NCBI GenBank assembly: GCA_038502055.1
Contig: JAXRKN010000037.1
Coordinates: forward strand, 4,340,001-4,404,000
Source of the DNA: Tanytarsus gracilentus
Taxonomy: Eukaryota; Arthropoda; Insecta; Diptera; Chironomidae
Direction of reading: 5' to 3'
Length of the DNA stretch: 64,000 bases
Within the stretch, counting starts at the first letter, position 1. Each line of letters begins with the position of its first letter. A program made the translations under genes and the position numbers. Below the pieces are notes generated by a model. The model worked only from the letters and a program-made list of their open reading frames with translations, searched no databases and had not been told where the DNA came from. Of the stretch, positions 38,501-51,069 are shown piece by piece.

Positions 38501-41500
38501 ACTTGTCGGCCGATCACATTAAAGTATTTCTGTATCAAATTCTTCGTGGTCTCAAATATTTACATTCAGCACGAATTCTTCATCGCGACATCAAGCCAGG
38601 TGGGTTAAAAATATATGAAAATTTGCAAGACGATTTTTTTAATGATTTAATTTTTCGTATCCAGGAAATTTGCTCGTCAACAGCAATTGCGTTCTCAAAA
38701 TTTGTAAGTATCAAGTTTCGCCTGTACGAAATATATATATATATATATTATGTTACTTCTTTTGAATTTTGATGAATTTTGGTAATAATTTAAATTTATT
38801 TTTCATAGGTGATTTCGGTCTTGCGCGAGTTGAAGAGCCTGATCAGTCGAAACACATGACACAGGAAGTGGTGACGCAATATTATCGTGCACCGGAAATT
38901 CTTATGGGTGCGAGACATTATTCGGGCGCGGTAGACGTGTGGTCTGTCGGCTGTATATTCGGTGAACTTCTCGGTCGTCGCATTCTGTTTCAAGCACAAA
39001 GTCCTGTTCAACAAGTAAATGTCATATTAAATTAAGTCTTGTATACTGACTTCTTTGCGTATGCACGCACAAACGCTTTAATTAAAATGACATTAATTCA
39101 TAATTTATCTTCCTCTCAGCTCGAATTGATAACTGAATTATTGGGAACTCCATCAATGGAAGATATGAAGCATGCATGCGATGGTGCACGAACACACATG
39201 CTCCGACGAGTGCCCAAACCACCTTCATTATCAGCATTATACACGTTAAGTTCACATGCAACACATGAAGCTGTTCATTTGCTCTGTCAGATGTTGGTCT
39301 TTGATCCCGTAAGTTGAGAAATTATTTAATTAACAATTAAACCTTGAGACATTTATGCATTCAAAAAAGATTTGGGATTTTCTCAGAAGTGATGATTGCT
39401 TAAGGCAAGCAATTTATTTTGATACTTCTGAGAAGTCTCGTGCTCTTTATTGTCTATAGCTGTTAATTTGAATAATCTTTTAATTAATTTTACTTTCTCT
39501 TATGAAAAAAAAGGATAAGAGAATATCAGTGATAGATGCCCTCGCTCATCCATATCTTGATGAAGGCCGATTGCGTTATCACTCGTGTATGTGTAAATGT
39601 TGCTATACAACGTCGAGCGGAATGAGACAGTACACTGCAGATTTTGAACCTGCCGCAACTCAACCATTCGATGACCTTTGGGAACGTAAGCTTACATCAG
39701 TGCAGCAAGTTAAAGGTGAGAAATTTTTAAATATTTTTGTTGTTAATTATTGCAGAGTGATTTACACAAGACATTAATTATATTTTTTTTTTCATTAACA
39801 TTTTCAGAGGAAATGCACAAATTTATCGCCGAACAACTGCAAACAGGTCGTGTACCACTTTGTATAAATCCACAATCCGCAGCTTTCAAGAGCTTTGCAA
39901 GGTAAGCAAAAAGTTTTCACTTCTCTATCTCTTCTTTTGTCAGTCTTGTTTAAAAGTCTTATATTTATTATTTAGTTGTTACCTTAGTGTGCAGATTTCT
40001 ATTTTAACTTATCATTATGTTGATCTTATTTTCAAATCAAATAAAAAAATATATCATTAAAATAATTAATTAGATATTTGAAAAAAAAGAGATGATAATT
40101 TTATAATGAGCTTATAAAAGGTTGGTCATAAATTATTTTTATTAAAAAGAATCACTAAATTTTGTTTTACGTAATTAAAGAATGACCTAAACCTCCCACT
40201 CCCTTCATCTAAACTTTTCGCGATTGATTATGCAGTAAAAAACAAATAAATAAATTTTCAACCTGCTAAATAAACTCAGCGTAAAAAAATTGTAGAGACT
40301 CAATGAAAGTCCCAAAAGAAAAAAAAGCCAAACAACTTAATTAATTATTTTATTGCAACATCAATAAATGTGTATACAAAAATTGATAATAATTTAATTA
40401 ATCAAAATTATCTATTTTCTCTTCTATTCTCTTCCTATTCTCTCTAGACAAAAGTAAAAAATGAACAAAACTATATGAAAAAAATATATATTAAAAAGAA
40501 TATTCTCTTCGAATAATATACACACGCCCAAAATAATATTACAATGAATAAATTGCCGAAATTGTGCAATTTTCAGTCACAATATGACTCGACGAAAAAA
40601 AAAATATATATGTTTACCGAATCATTATAATAATCATCTCACCAAGATCGTCTCTCTATCTCTCTCCTCAAGACAAAAAAAATTACCGAAATAGGTGTGT
40701 CTCATACTGCCTTTTAAATTATATTTTACACATATCATAATATACATTTACATTAACTCATATTTACTATACATGATGATATAAATTTTTACATTTTTCG
40801 TTGTTAATTATGTTTGTTTTTTTTGCATTGTTACCTTTTCTCATTTTAACCACATATACTTTTTTCCACCCTTTATATTTCCCTCGTAAATAATCATATA
40901 TGAAGCATAATATCTGTATACAGTCTTAATATATGTTATGTCTGTTAAAATCATATGTCTTTCGGGGTGCGCTCAGCATTCTTGTTACTAGTGTCTCTAC
41001 TTTGTCTTGAGATGCCATTGATTCAATTGTACTTTTGTCCTTGTATAAAAATTCAAAGTATTTTATAACTAGAAGTTCTTTATAGTCTTTGTCTAAATTC
41101 TCACAAGCGTATCGATTCAATCGCTGAGATAGAAAAAATATTTGATATCATAGAAATGGAAACAAAAAGGCTGAAACGTATCCTGAATATCAATTTTCTC
41201 CCCTCTTTTGATTGTTACCATAATTTTTTATGAAATTTAATTTTCTCTTCCGTGCTAACATTCCCACCCATCTTTAACTTAAGCGAAGACAATTTTACTC
41301 TGTATTTTTTGTCAACAAAAAAAATTATCCAAAAAATAATTTCCAATTAATGTTCACACATTTTTTTATTCAATTTTATTGTCAGCTCTGTTGATTTATT
41401 TTTCTCTAACACCAATTTGGCATGCAAAATTTCTTTTGTGTTCTTTCGATTTGTTCTTAAATTAAAATCCTAAAAAATTATTGATTTTTAATGGAAAAAT

Positions 41501-44500
41501 TTCCAGCAGAGCTTCATGTAAAAGATTTCATTTTAACTAACCATTTACAACACTGTATATGACTAATATCTCTATCACATGCAATGCGTATGACATAAAT
41601 TAAATTTTTTCGCTTTCATAATTTAATTGGAAACAATCGATTGCATTAGATTACATTTATTAGTGAGCAATGGGAGGTCGATATTAAATTAAGAAAGAGA
41701 ATGATGACAAGAAAAGCCAAAATGCACTTTCAAGTTTTTTTTTCTTGTAAAATAATTGCGTACTCAAAATTTTGTAATATTTTAAGGGGTGTGTGAGCAA
41801 TAAATTTATTTATGAATGTCTCGTGACTAAAAAAGCTTAATTTTTTTACAACAATCTTCATCAAGACATTTTAATTATTTTAATCGTAAAGTTAATCTTT
41901 AATCCCCGCCTATTTCTCGATACCTCTTAAACTTTTTATTGCTGTACGATTTTTGCTGATCTCCGTGGTGCACATCTTCTTTCCTTTTCACCGACAATAA
42001 AAGATTAAACGTCACAAAAGCTTCTTTTATCGAGAAGAGAAAATCATCACATACGTGTTGAAATTGCTCCTATGCGTCGCTTTATTCTTTCTCTTCACTC
42101 CACTGCTCCTCTTTTCATCCTTTTGCCATATATATATATATATATTCGCATATAGTACTCTTAGAATAAATTTCCGCTTTTCTTTAATAATTTCTATTCA
42201 GAGCGAGTGGCATTCTCTCTTGTGTATGAAAAAGAACAAACAAAAAGCTATCGGAATTAAATTGGAAGTTCTCATGATTTTATTTCTATTCTTTCACATA
42301 TCCTTCCACTGTTAGCTCTTTTGATGCTTCGCATTGATGTCATATAATAAAAATGCTTTTCATTCAATTTTAATATTTTATTTTGTGAAAAAAATTTTTG
42401 ATATAAATTTTTATGTCATAAAAATTGCACAAAAAAGCCAAAAATGAAAAACTTAAATTCCGCGGTGTATTTTTTTAACTAAAACTAAAAAAGCGCATAG
42501 AAAATATTTAGTGAAAGTTTGCTCTTTTGAAAGTGGAAAGAAAATTTATTTATTTGTTTTTTGATAATAAGATCCTTTTTTGCTCCGAAACTTTTAAAGC
42601 GTGCTATCATGATCCGGTAACCAGAAAAGTTTTTTTATACATATTTTTCTCGTTATTATCTCTCTTTTTTCTTTTGGTAAATTTGAGAATTCTTTTTTGT
42701 GCTGTTGAACGTATTGTAATCTAGATCTTTTATATGTGTGATATTTAGTTGCTCGGAACTCGATTTCTTCTTTTTTCTCATCATTTTCTTCTTGATAAAT
42801 TTGCAAATGGTTTTTGTGTCATAAAAAATGTGTATGCTTGCTTATTGGGTGCCCTTATTTTTCCTCATAACATTACACCAATCTTATTACTTCATACTCA
42901 TTGCATGCTTCTAACTGGTGTCAGGAATATTTCTTAATCAAAAAAAATATCATCAAATAACACGTAATCACTAAGCAGATTTTGGGCGGAAAATTTTATT
43001 TTAAAAGTAAACTTTCCCGCCCAAAAAAAGTTAGAGTAATAAACGATAATTAAAATATTATTTAATTTGCATCCTATTTTTGGCCATTAAACATATTTTT
43101 ATGATATTTTCAAAATTAAGCACAAAAATATGCATAAATTAAATTTTATGATTATATTTATGATTTTTATTTTTTCTCTCTTCTCTTTTTCAATCATCGT
43201 TTATTACAGAAAAGAACCAAAAGATTGTTTCGATTTGCCGTCCTCATTGAAGATGACATTAAAAATTTTACTATCGCCCGTTGTGTTTTTGTATGCCGCG
43301 TGAAAATTTTTTTGCATAAAGTCAATAATAATGTCTTTAAAAAAAGAAATAATCCATAAATCCCCTCCACACATTATATACTCATAATTCACCAAAAAAA
43401 AAAATATTAAAATTAATCTCAAGAATTATTTTTTAAGCTGAAATTTAATCAGGAAATATTTGCAACGAAGACCAATGATAAAACAGTTTCCATATTTTAA
43501 TTGGTTTCTTTTATTATTTATCCATACCTCACACCTACCTCTTATATTTTTTTCAATAGAAACTTTAATCATAATTGTGAATATTTTTTTGTATTGTATC
43601 TTACGCTCCTTCCATTTATTATATCGCTTTTTGCAAAAATTCTCTTTTAACGTTCGCAGGCAAGTTTTATATTTTATATTTTTTTTATCATAAAAAATTT
43701 CTATCTTCCCATCCTTTCTATTGTTACTCCTTCTCTCGCTCTTATTCATAAAGTCCCATCTGAGTTAAATAATTGATAAAGCAGACAACTGAAGTCAGGT
43801 TATCAATTTGAATGATATGCAATTTAAGTTGATTGTTATTCAGGAATGATATAAATATTCAATGTACATAATAGCATTATTTAATTGAAAACTTGATGAG
43901 ATGTTTGCGAATCATTTTAACCCCAAACCTCCCTAAACTCCCTCCCTAGAAATTTTTATTCTTTGTGGGAAAATTAAATCTTTTTTTGACGCACAATCGA
44001 GTTTATAAATTTCGGTCAACCGGCAAAGTGAAATTGAAACAATTTTGATGTTTGTTGATTTTTTATCTCTTAGTGATATGACTGTAAATATATGTAAATG
44101 TTTTTTTGTATTATTTATCCCATTTTTGCATTTGATATCTAGTGAAAATTATTTTAAAATGCACACATACAACACATTATACACCCTCAAAAAAATATTT
44201 AATTTTCTAACAAAATTACTAATTTTTACATAAAAAATTATATGCATACATAAACATAAAGCTTATCGTTTATGATAACAGCCGTGATAATGATTATTTA
44301 ATTTGTTTTCAATCCAATTACAGTTCAACTGTCGCTCATCCATCTGAACTTCCACCATCACCACATCAGGTAATTTTCGATATTTTGATGATGCTACTTA
44401 AAATAAATTGGTTTTAATGATTTTTAGCCAATCATATTATTAATAACCTAGACAAGAATAATATTTTAAATATTTATGTAACCTTTACCTCAAAAACCTT

Positions 44501-44558
44501 TCGACATGAAACTAATTAATAATTCAACTTTTTCTCTTCCCCCACACAGTGGTCATGA
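20569..44558 (+). CDS. nmo: Nemo-like protein kinase (NLK, MAPK-related)
   Basis: Proline-directed Ser/Thr kinase acting on TCF, Mad and other targets in Wnt, BMP and planar-polarity signalling. Twelve coding exons: 20569–20665, 20740–20830, 31988–32117, 34793–34848, 38442–38599, 38665–38703, 38809–39014, 39120–39308, 39514–39715, 39808–39901, 44324–44369 and 44550–44558, giving 438 residues. The kinase domain shows IGYGAFGVVW (54–63), VALKK with the ATP-binding Lys77, HRDIKPGN (172–179), DFG (192–194) and the NLK-type activation motif TQE (208–210), where classical MAPKs have TxY. YYRAPE and DVWSVGCIFGELL follow. The C-terminus (HKFIAEQLQTG, CINPQSAAFKSFA, then SSTVAHPSELPPSP) is the NLK tail. 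Two tiny exons (56 and 39 bases) encode part of the N-lobe and the catalytic loop. All phases agree. The last exon contributes only Trp-Ser-stop. Confidence 0.97.
20831..31987 (+). other. 11.2-kb nemo intron 2, no supported gene
   Basis: AT-rich, with scattered short chance ORFs only. It contains a CT-rich run at 22563–22591 (GAGA-factor type), a TACG repeat at 22760–22772 and an 8-base inverted repeat AAGCTTAC/GTAAGCTT at 22118–22143. No known miRNA seed that I could recall is present. Its size and place, right after the first coding exons, suit developmental enhancers. Confidence 0.6.
32118..34792 (+). other. 2.7-kb nemo intron 3, no supported gene
   Basis: Non-coding. GAT repeats at 33062–33078 and ATC repeats at 34424–34444. 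A CTTTGATC motif near 33648 resembles a TCF core, unproven. Confidence 0.5.
34849..38441 (+). other. 3.6-kb nemo intron 4, no supported gene
   Basis: Non-coding, very AT-rich. TTTCGCGC at 35381–35388 matches an E2F consensus but lies deep in the intron. Nothing else supportable. Confidence 0.5.
38731..38749. repeat. (AT)n microsatellite in nemo intron 6
   Basis: About nine AT units in the 105-base intron 38704–38808. Length change here could affect the spacing of a very short intron. Confidence 0.8.
39380..39434 (+). ncRNA. Intronic hairpin in nemo intron 8 (candidate structured RNA)
   Basis: TTCTCAGAAGT (39380–39390) pairs perfectly with ACTTCTGAGAA (39424–39434). Inside it GATTGCTT (39394–39401) pairs with AAGCAATT (39407–39414) with one G·U, around an AAGGC loop. 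The right arm has a larger bulge. The host intron is 205 bases (39309–39513). It resembles a short miRNA-like or splice-regulating hairpin, but the asymmetric bulge argues against a classical miRNA. Confidence 0.3.
40926..41123 (-). other. Candidate – strand exon inside nemo intron 10
   Basis: Directly after a strong – strand acceptor (TTTTTTCTATCTCAG) the frame stays open for 65 codons to TAA at 40928–40926, with balanced composition (NLDKDYKELL, QDKVETLVTRML). No upstream exon or start could be joined. Chance ORFs of this size occur elsewhere in the window, so this is weak. Confidence 0.2.
42128..42145. repeat. (AT)n microsatellite in nemo intron 10
   Basis: Nine AT units in a non-coding stretch; likely length-polymorphic. 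Confidence 0.8.
42980..43026. repeat. GC-rich inverted repeat containing an E2F-like site
   Basis: TTTTGGGCGGAAAA (42980–42993) and TTTCCCGCCCAAAA (43013–43026) are inverted copies with one bulged C around a 19-base AT loop. TTTCCCGC is a consensus E2F site and GGGCGG an Sp/KLF core. It stands out from the AT-only surroundings. Confidence 0.65.
43210..43303 (+). other. Possible alternative last coding exon of nemo
   Basis: A long pyrimidine tract ends in TTTATTACAG at 43209. Spliced from the exon-10 donor the phase fits (AG+A) and gives RKEPKDCFDLPSS and about 17 more residues before TGA at 43301–43303. It would replace the conserved STVAHPSELPPSP tail. No transcript support. Confidence 0.3.
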
Positions 44559-44886
44559 AATCTTTCCGCCAACTGCAAAAAACGTCACAACAACAATGAA
44601 GCAATTGGCGCCTGAAAGTAAAACAAAACAATTTCATTAAAATTAGAAACTGATTGCCAAAAAAAACGCGAAGAAGAAGACAAAAAAAAGATTGAGGAGA
44701 AGATTTCACTTTTCTTATCAACTACACCACAACTACAAACTTTAACTCTTGATATTCATTTGATAATTTTTTATGTAAAAAGCTCTTTTCATATCCTTAC
44801 AATCGACATCATAAATCATACACAGATATTTTTTACCGCCAGAACTAGTCGTTCAATTTACAAAAAAATATAATATGAAAACACAA

Positions 44887-44903
44887 ACACACACACACAC
44901 ACA
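44887..44903. repeat. (AC)n microsatellite in the nemo 3' UTR
   Basis: About eight AC units, 330 bases after the nemo stop. Confidence 0.8.
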
Positions 44904-47900
44904 TAAAAATAGTGATTATATAATTTTTTCCTCCAAACATTTTGTTCTCTCAATTTGGCACTAATTGACGATTAAGTAATCTCCAGAAAAATTACAAACA
45001 TGAGGAAGCGATGACACTAGCTTATGATTGATTCCATTCCCAAGTAGTAAAAATTTTTATTTTAAGTTGTCAAACACGACGAGAAAATAATAAACGAAAA
45101 CATCTTAATTGGATATATTAAAAATATTCTAGTTTTCCTCATAACTGAAAAAGTTTAACACTGCCGGAAATTATTTGAGAGCATACTCAAATGATGAATG
45201 TATAAATTTTACAACATTCCTTTTTTTAATTAGTTTGAACTTTAACGAAACAAAGAAAATTTTGAGTAAAAAAATCCGGGGCTTCATTCATGAAAAATCT
45301 CATAACATTTCATTATCACCACAAATCATAATTTTGCTCATTTTTGTGCCCTCAAATGAAAAAAAATCGATTCATTGTTGTCAGAAAAATAAATTATCAT
45401 CATTAACAAGAAAAAAAAAATATAGAAATTTTTGATGTGTGTATAAAAATAAAAAAATATAAAAATTATTGATGAAGGAATGATTCAAATTAGGATAGAC
45501 ATGACAATGGGCGAGAAATTTTCCAGTTGCAAAATTCACGCTCAAATTATTTTGTGGAGTTGAAATGAAAGAGAAAAGCGATGTAAAAACCAAAATATTT
45601 AAATGTACCTAAAACAAAATAAACATAGCGTGTCTTAAAACAACAAAAAAAAATAATGAGAAAAGAAATTTTACCAGATTTGCGAAAAGATGAGCGATGT
45701 AAAAAAGAGAAAATTGAAGAATTAAGCAATTAAAAAGCCAATCAAGCAGATTGAGCTTCTTTAAAGTATGGAGTTTTTGCTATTTACGTGTTGCGCTAAT
45801 TTTGATTTGATTCAAGTGATTGGTGTCGAATTCTTCATGATTGATGAAAAAAGATTTGAGGAAATTATTTTTATACTCAAAAAGGGAAAAAAATCTATGA
45901 AGAGAGAGTTGTGTTTACACATGAGGCGCCAGATCGCCTTATTTGTAAAATTGATTTTTATTCAATTCCATCGTCGTATTTTTTTTATTATTACACTTGT
46001 AAATTTATCGAAACTTTTATTCATTCGGAGAGAGAAAAAATTTCCTCTCTGATTAAATTAAATTTTCATTCACTTTAAAAAAATTCTTTCACGGAGATCT
46101 CAGAATAAAAAAAAATAAAATAATTTTGCGTGAATTAAAATCCGAATAGAAATGTACGCAAATATTTTTTTCGTGTGACACATCAAAAAAAATTAGAATC
46201 ATAATTTTAGATTCATCTATGACTTAAGTATTTCTTATCTCTTTTTTTCTGCAATTAGAAGTAAGTGAGTTAATTAAAAAAAATTCAATTTCCAATTATT
46301 TCATGTGAAATTTCCAATGAGAAGCTAATTCGAGGCATTTTCACACACGTTCATTATCAAATCATCTCTCGAAGAGAAGTGTAAAAATTGAGATATGAGA
46401 AAGAATTAATTTTGTGCGATATCATTAAAGAGTGGAGATGAAAAATGCAACTTATAACATTAATGATAACGATGATAATAATGATTGTCGCCAACAAGAT
46501 AATTTATTATGATCGTCGGCGTGTATTTTTTGCTTTCGAAAAATGTTCTTCTCACTGGTTCTTATAAATAAAATAACGGTTTATGATTTTTCGCAAATAA
46601 GAGAAAATAAAAAAAATAAATATATAAGGGGGAGATAATGAGCGTGAGAAATTTATGTTAACACACAAATGGCTTTACTTTCCGCTCTTAACATCCATCA
46701 CCATCCCTTTAAAAAAAAGCTTTCCGATTTTTTTCGTATCTCACTTTCAATATCATGAACTAACCTGTAAATACTTTCGATCTATAAACTTTTAATTTCT
46801 AACACACCACAATTACACACACACAAAAATACAATCGTTAAGGTTAAGAAGGAAAAAAGTGATAAAAACTTATAAAAAAATTAGAATTTTGTGTTTTCAA
46901 TGTGAAGTAAAAAAAGAATATTGAGAAAAAAGAAATATCAAAAAGTTTAAGGTAAAAAAAATGATTTCTTTAACTTTAAGTTGATCCTCTAAATTGAAAA
47001 ATTAGTTTTAAAAAAAATCATTTTGTAGTTCAATTATTTTCAATTACCCTCACGAAGGGCCTCTTTTTGCTATTTACTCAAATCGCGAAGGTGGGAAAGA
47101 AACTATCTAAAGTAAATAATTTTAAAGCTGATAAGACTTTTTAAATGAAAAATTATTAAGTTAGAAAATTACTTTATGATTTTTTTAGTACCGTCAATTT
47201 TCGTCAAGTAAATAATGATTTCACTCACCCATGGTTTTGTGTGTGAGAAGAATTTGAAAGGCAAGAAGAATAAAATGTTTAGTTTAGAAATTGATGAAAA
47301 AAAACTTAATTAATTGAAGTTAGGTTTAACATACAACAATAAAATATAATTACAACGTGAATGTGTAAAAAAGATTAACAAAAAAATCTTGTGAGTTAGA
47401 GAGAAATGATTTATAATGAATAAAAAACTAAACTGATTGTAAGATAGGTAAAAAATGAAGAAAAGAATAATAATAAAAAAAAATTGAATTTGTAATGAAT
47501 GATGAAAAAATAAAAGTGAAAAATTAGAAAAAAACTGAAGAAAAAAGATAAAAAAAAAATATTTTTAGTTAATTTTTTTGCTTCCTTACGTTTTATTTTT
47601 CAGAATAATTTTTGCATACGTATAAATTTTTAGTTTTGTCTATTTTTTCCTTCTCTCCTAGTTGGAATGAATAAATATGAGTCAGTAAGTATTTTTTTTT
47701 TGAGAATGTGATTAAAATTTTTAATTTCCCTTTATTTTTTGCTTATCTTTCCAACATAATTTCTGTTGAATTAATATTTATGACACTCTCTTTGAGTGAA
47801 CAAAAAAAATTGCTAACATGGAATAATTAAAGTTTATAAAGTCAAGTTTGTGTGAGACTCTAAATATGTAGTAATTTCTCAACAACTTTTAGCGGGTATA

Positions 47901-50342
47901 TATTGCACAAAATATAAAATAAAATTTAAAACCAAAGAGACAGAAATTAATGAATTATATGAAAATGTCGTAGCCACATAAACAATCGCACCATTAATCA
48001 ATTTAATCGGTGTCACATAATTTTATACCCACTCGTACTTGTAAAACCCCCAAAAAGCTTTAATGGAGAGATTTCAGGGCATTGAATAAATTCACCACGG
48101 ACATTTTTCAAATAACAAATTTGCCATATATTGGAATGCGAAATGCTGAGCAGTCATTAGAATGACGACTGCAGACAGAAAATCTCTCTTTCGAATATTT
48201 AAATAGCAGACGGTCAATGATATCGCATACATAAAGATATTTAAGACATTTTCTTGCTTAAATCGTTCACATTTTTGTGCATTTGCAAGTATATAGATGT
48301 TGAACTACATCGATCTAAGTGTCTAGTATTATATGTACAGAAAAAACCTGTAACAGTTGTACATAGTTGTAATAGAAAACCATCTTTCATCATGTGACAT
48401 GAAAGACCCTCATCATAATTTTGCATACTCATTTTGTAAATACAAAAACACTAAAAAAGGGCCGTGAAAAAAATTTAAATGTTGTAAAAAAAGTTTTGCA
48501 TTAAATGATAAATGCCATACATAATAGACGGCGGAAAATTTATAAAAATTTGTAGAGAACTACAAAAAAACAATCCGCAATAAAATTATTTAAGTGTGTG
48601 ACTAATGCAGATGAAAATTAACATACAAGTGTCTCTTTTAACTTTATCTTGTCGCTGAGAATATCTTGAGAAAAAAGCCGAAGATAGTCAAAGACATTGC
48701 ACAGGTATATTTTTGCAGCTTTATGTTGTCATCATCATGCATCAATGCAAATTGCTCATCAATTTACTCACAATGTGGTAATTTTTGCAATTTTTACCAT
48801 CCGAAAGGCTGAAGTAAAGAAATTATTGAAGGTTAAATTCAAACACTTAAAAATTATCTAAACTGTTGAAAAAAAAACTTCACGTCACGTGCATCAAAGT
48901 TGAAAATCTTCTGCCCGTCCTCAACTGTACTTTCAATCTTACTGAAACTGCCATTCCAAGCTCATTAATCAATAAATAATTAATTGCTTGAATTTACGAT
49001 AAACATCTCTACACTCGATAAGATTCCATCAGGAGTTGTCATTCATCAGGCACTTAATAATTCTTCTTTGTGCAAAACGTGTGTGTGGAAAAATAAAATG
49101 AGGTCATAACTTAATTCCTTCTGCTGCAAATATAAAGCCTTCAAAGTAAATTTTTATTTGCTCCTCTCAATCATGTTAATGCTTGCCAACTCCAATGGAT
49201 GAAGTTTCAATATCAATATAACGGCGTTCATGAAGCAAACCATTACAAAAGGGAAGAATTCTCTTTTTTTCAAATAACCTGAAAGCTTTCAAGAAAATAA
49301 ATATTGTCATCACTTTGGCTTGCAATATTCACAATGTCACTTCTGAGAGTGAAAAGAAAGAAGAAAAGATTAAAAGTCGCATCGCCATGGTTTAAGATTC
49401 TTTATCTCTCAAGCAGTGTGCATTTGACAATCTAATACTTTGAAAAAAAAACGATTAAATAAGCAATAAAGCATGTCGTGTCAATGTGAGCTTTTTTGAG
49501 TTAAAACTTTTATTGATTAGATTTTGAAATATTTTAAATATTATATTTACAAAATCAAAAACTTTAATAATTATTTAATTAAAATCAAAATAAATTACTC
49601 AATTGATGGTAAATCGATTTTACATATGCACTCTGACTTGTCTAATGTTTCTCACTCCCACAAAAATTATGATGAAACTTTTCTCATTCTATAAACACTT
49701 CATGAATGCACACACACGTAAAAAGTTCATGATGCAGCACTGAAACCATTTACATATAATATCGAGAGCAATCTTGATGAGACTTTAAGATGCTAGAAAA
49801 AATAAACTATTTTATAGGTTGCAAGACTATGAAAAATATTTCTTCGACTGATTGCTCTTAAGTCGAGATTTTTAAATTTTAAGAAGCTCTCGAAAACGAT
49901 TAACCATCGCAATTCGTGGAGAGATTGTAATTTTTTTTTGCGGTAATTACACTTTTGCCACTAACCTCGAATTTCTCTAAACATAATTATCGATAAATCA
50001 AGTGTGACTCACAATCTAACCGACTAATTACACGTGAAATCATTAACGTGGAATATTGACTGAAAATAATTTTCGATTATCTTCAAAAAAACAACTTTTA
50101 GTTTCATCGCGTCACCATTCTCCGAACACAACAAACTCAATTTTTCAAGCATTTGTCGATACCATGGCGGAGATAAGGAATGTTTAGTCATTATGAAGTT
50201 AGAGAGGCAAGCTGGCTGTAGACTTTATGGTTCTTTGAAAACGGTCGTAAGACATAGCTATCTAGTCGACTGCCGCAAGAATGAAGGAAAGAACGGTGGA
50301 GAGGAAAAATATTAAAAGTGAAGAAGAAGAAAAATTAACACG

Positions 50343-50540
50343 ATGCGCACACAGATGTTACTTACTTTAACGCTCTCTTTATACATACTTTTCTTCTCAT
50401 TCTATATTTTCCCTTCATGCTGGTGCGATCGCGCTGCGGAGTCGAGACAAATTATTGTCGATAAAAGAAGGAGAAGGCAAAAATCTTTTGTTAGTAGAAA
50501 TTATTACAGAAAGAGAATCAAGATTTCACCTGAGAATTGA
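50343..50540 (+). other. Candidate small secreted basic peptide ORF
   Basis: True ATG with A at –3, 65 codons to TGA. Residues 1–28 form a signal-peptide-like hydrophobic segment (LLTLTLSLYILFFSF, then a Cys-Trp-Cys), followed by a strongly basic part with a KRRRR run and NYYRKRIK. The layout resembles a peptide precursor, but an overlapping upstream ATG and the lack of a recognised promoter keep confidence low. Confidence 0.2.
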
Positions 50541-51051
50541 AAGAAACTTCCACACGGGTCAAGAGGGAAAAGAGTAGATGATGATGATAGAACCAGTTTA
50601 TTAAAGCTATTTGCTGTCTATATTTAGAGACCAATTTGCCTTTTAATACCTCAACACCACAAAGATATAAAAATTAACACTTGAAAAACTTTTCCAATAT
50701 GGATTTTTCGCCAGCATAATGCGAGGTTAAGCGTTTTAGAATTTTGCCATAATTGACATCTCAATTGACCTACTACTTGCACGGGTGTTTGCAAATTTAT
50801 TTCTCACGAGCGTTGTGAAAATTTCCAATGAAGATTTTTACTTTGATAAATTAAATTCAAATTTAAGTCTTAATTTCAAGCATTTTAGTTTAGGTTAAAA
50901 TGTCAGCAATGCAATGATAATAAAACATGATGATCAGGAGTCAGGACATTTCATATCAATCACATCAAGCTTAGCAAGCACAAAAATTTTAAAAATCCAT
51001 TTCTTCAGCTATTGTCTGACGTTTGTTTCCGTCTCTCCTTTCAGTCACAGA

Positions 51052-51069
51052 AGCAGCAGCAGCAGCAGT
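51052..51069. repeat. (GCA)n microsatellite
   Basis: Six GCA units in the long spacer downstream of nemo; no open gene around it. Confidence 0.75.

Larger units (their letters stand above)
39902..44323 (+). other. 4.4-kb nemo intron 10 with possible alternative 3' ends
   Basis: Retention of the 5' splice site gives an immediate TAA inside GGTAAGC, so unspliced transcripts end in SFAR; an AATAAA follows at 40040–40045. The intron also holds a possible alternative last exon (43210–43303), a – strand open exon (40926–41123), a GC-rich inverted repeat (42980–43026) and an AT microsatellite (42128–42145). Confidence 0.5.

Noticed and set aside
43204..43422. – strand ORF antisense to the possible alternative nemo exon
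   Set aside because: The + strand acceptor explains this segment better; the – strand ORF has no acceptor and its AATAAA falls on the stop codon.
45768..46052. 94-codon ORF after nemo, + strand
   Set aside because: Phe/Ile/Lys-rich composition expected from AT-rich non-coding DNA, lies in the probable nemo 3' UTR, no domain.
48241..48432. 63-codon – strand ORF with ATG and four cysteines
   Set aside because: No signal peptide, no splice or promoter signal, size in the range of chance ORFs in this window.
49988..49995. TATCGATA, a DRE-type motif
   Set aside because: A single 8-base match far from any gene start; expected by chance in 64 kb of AT-rich DNA.
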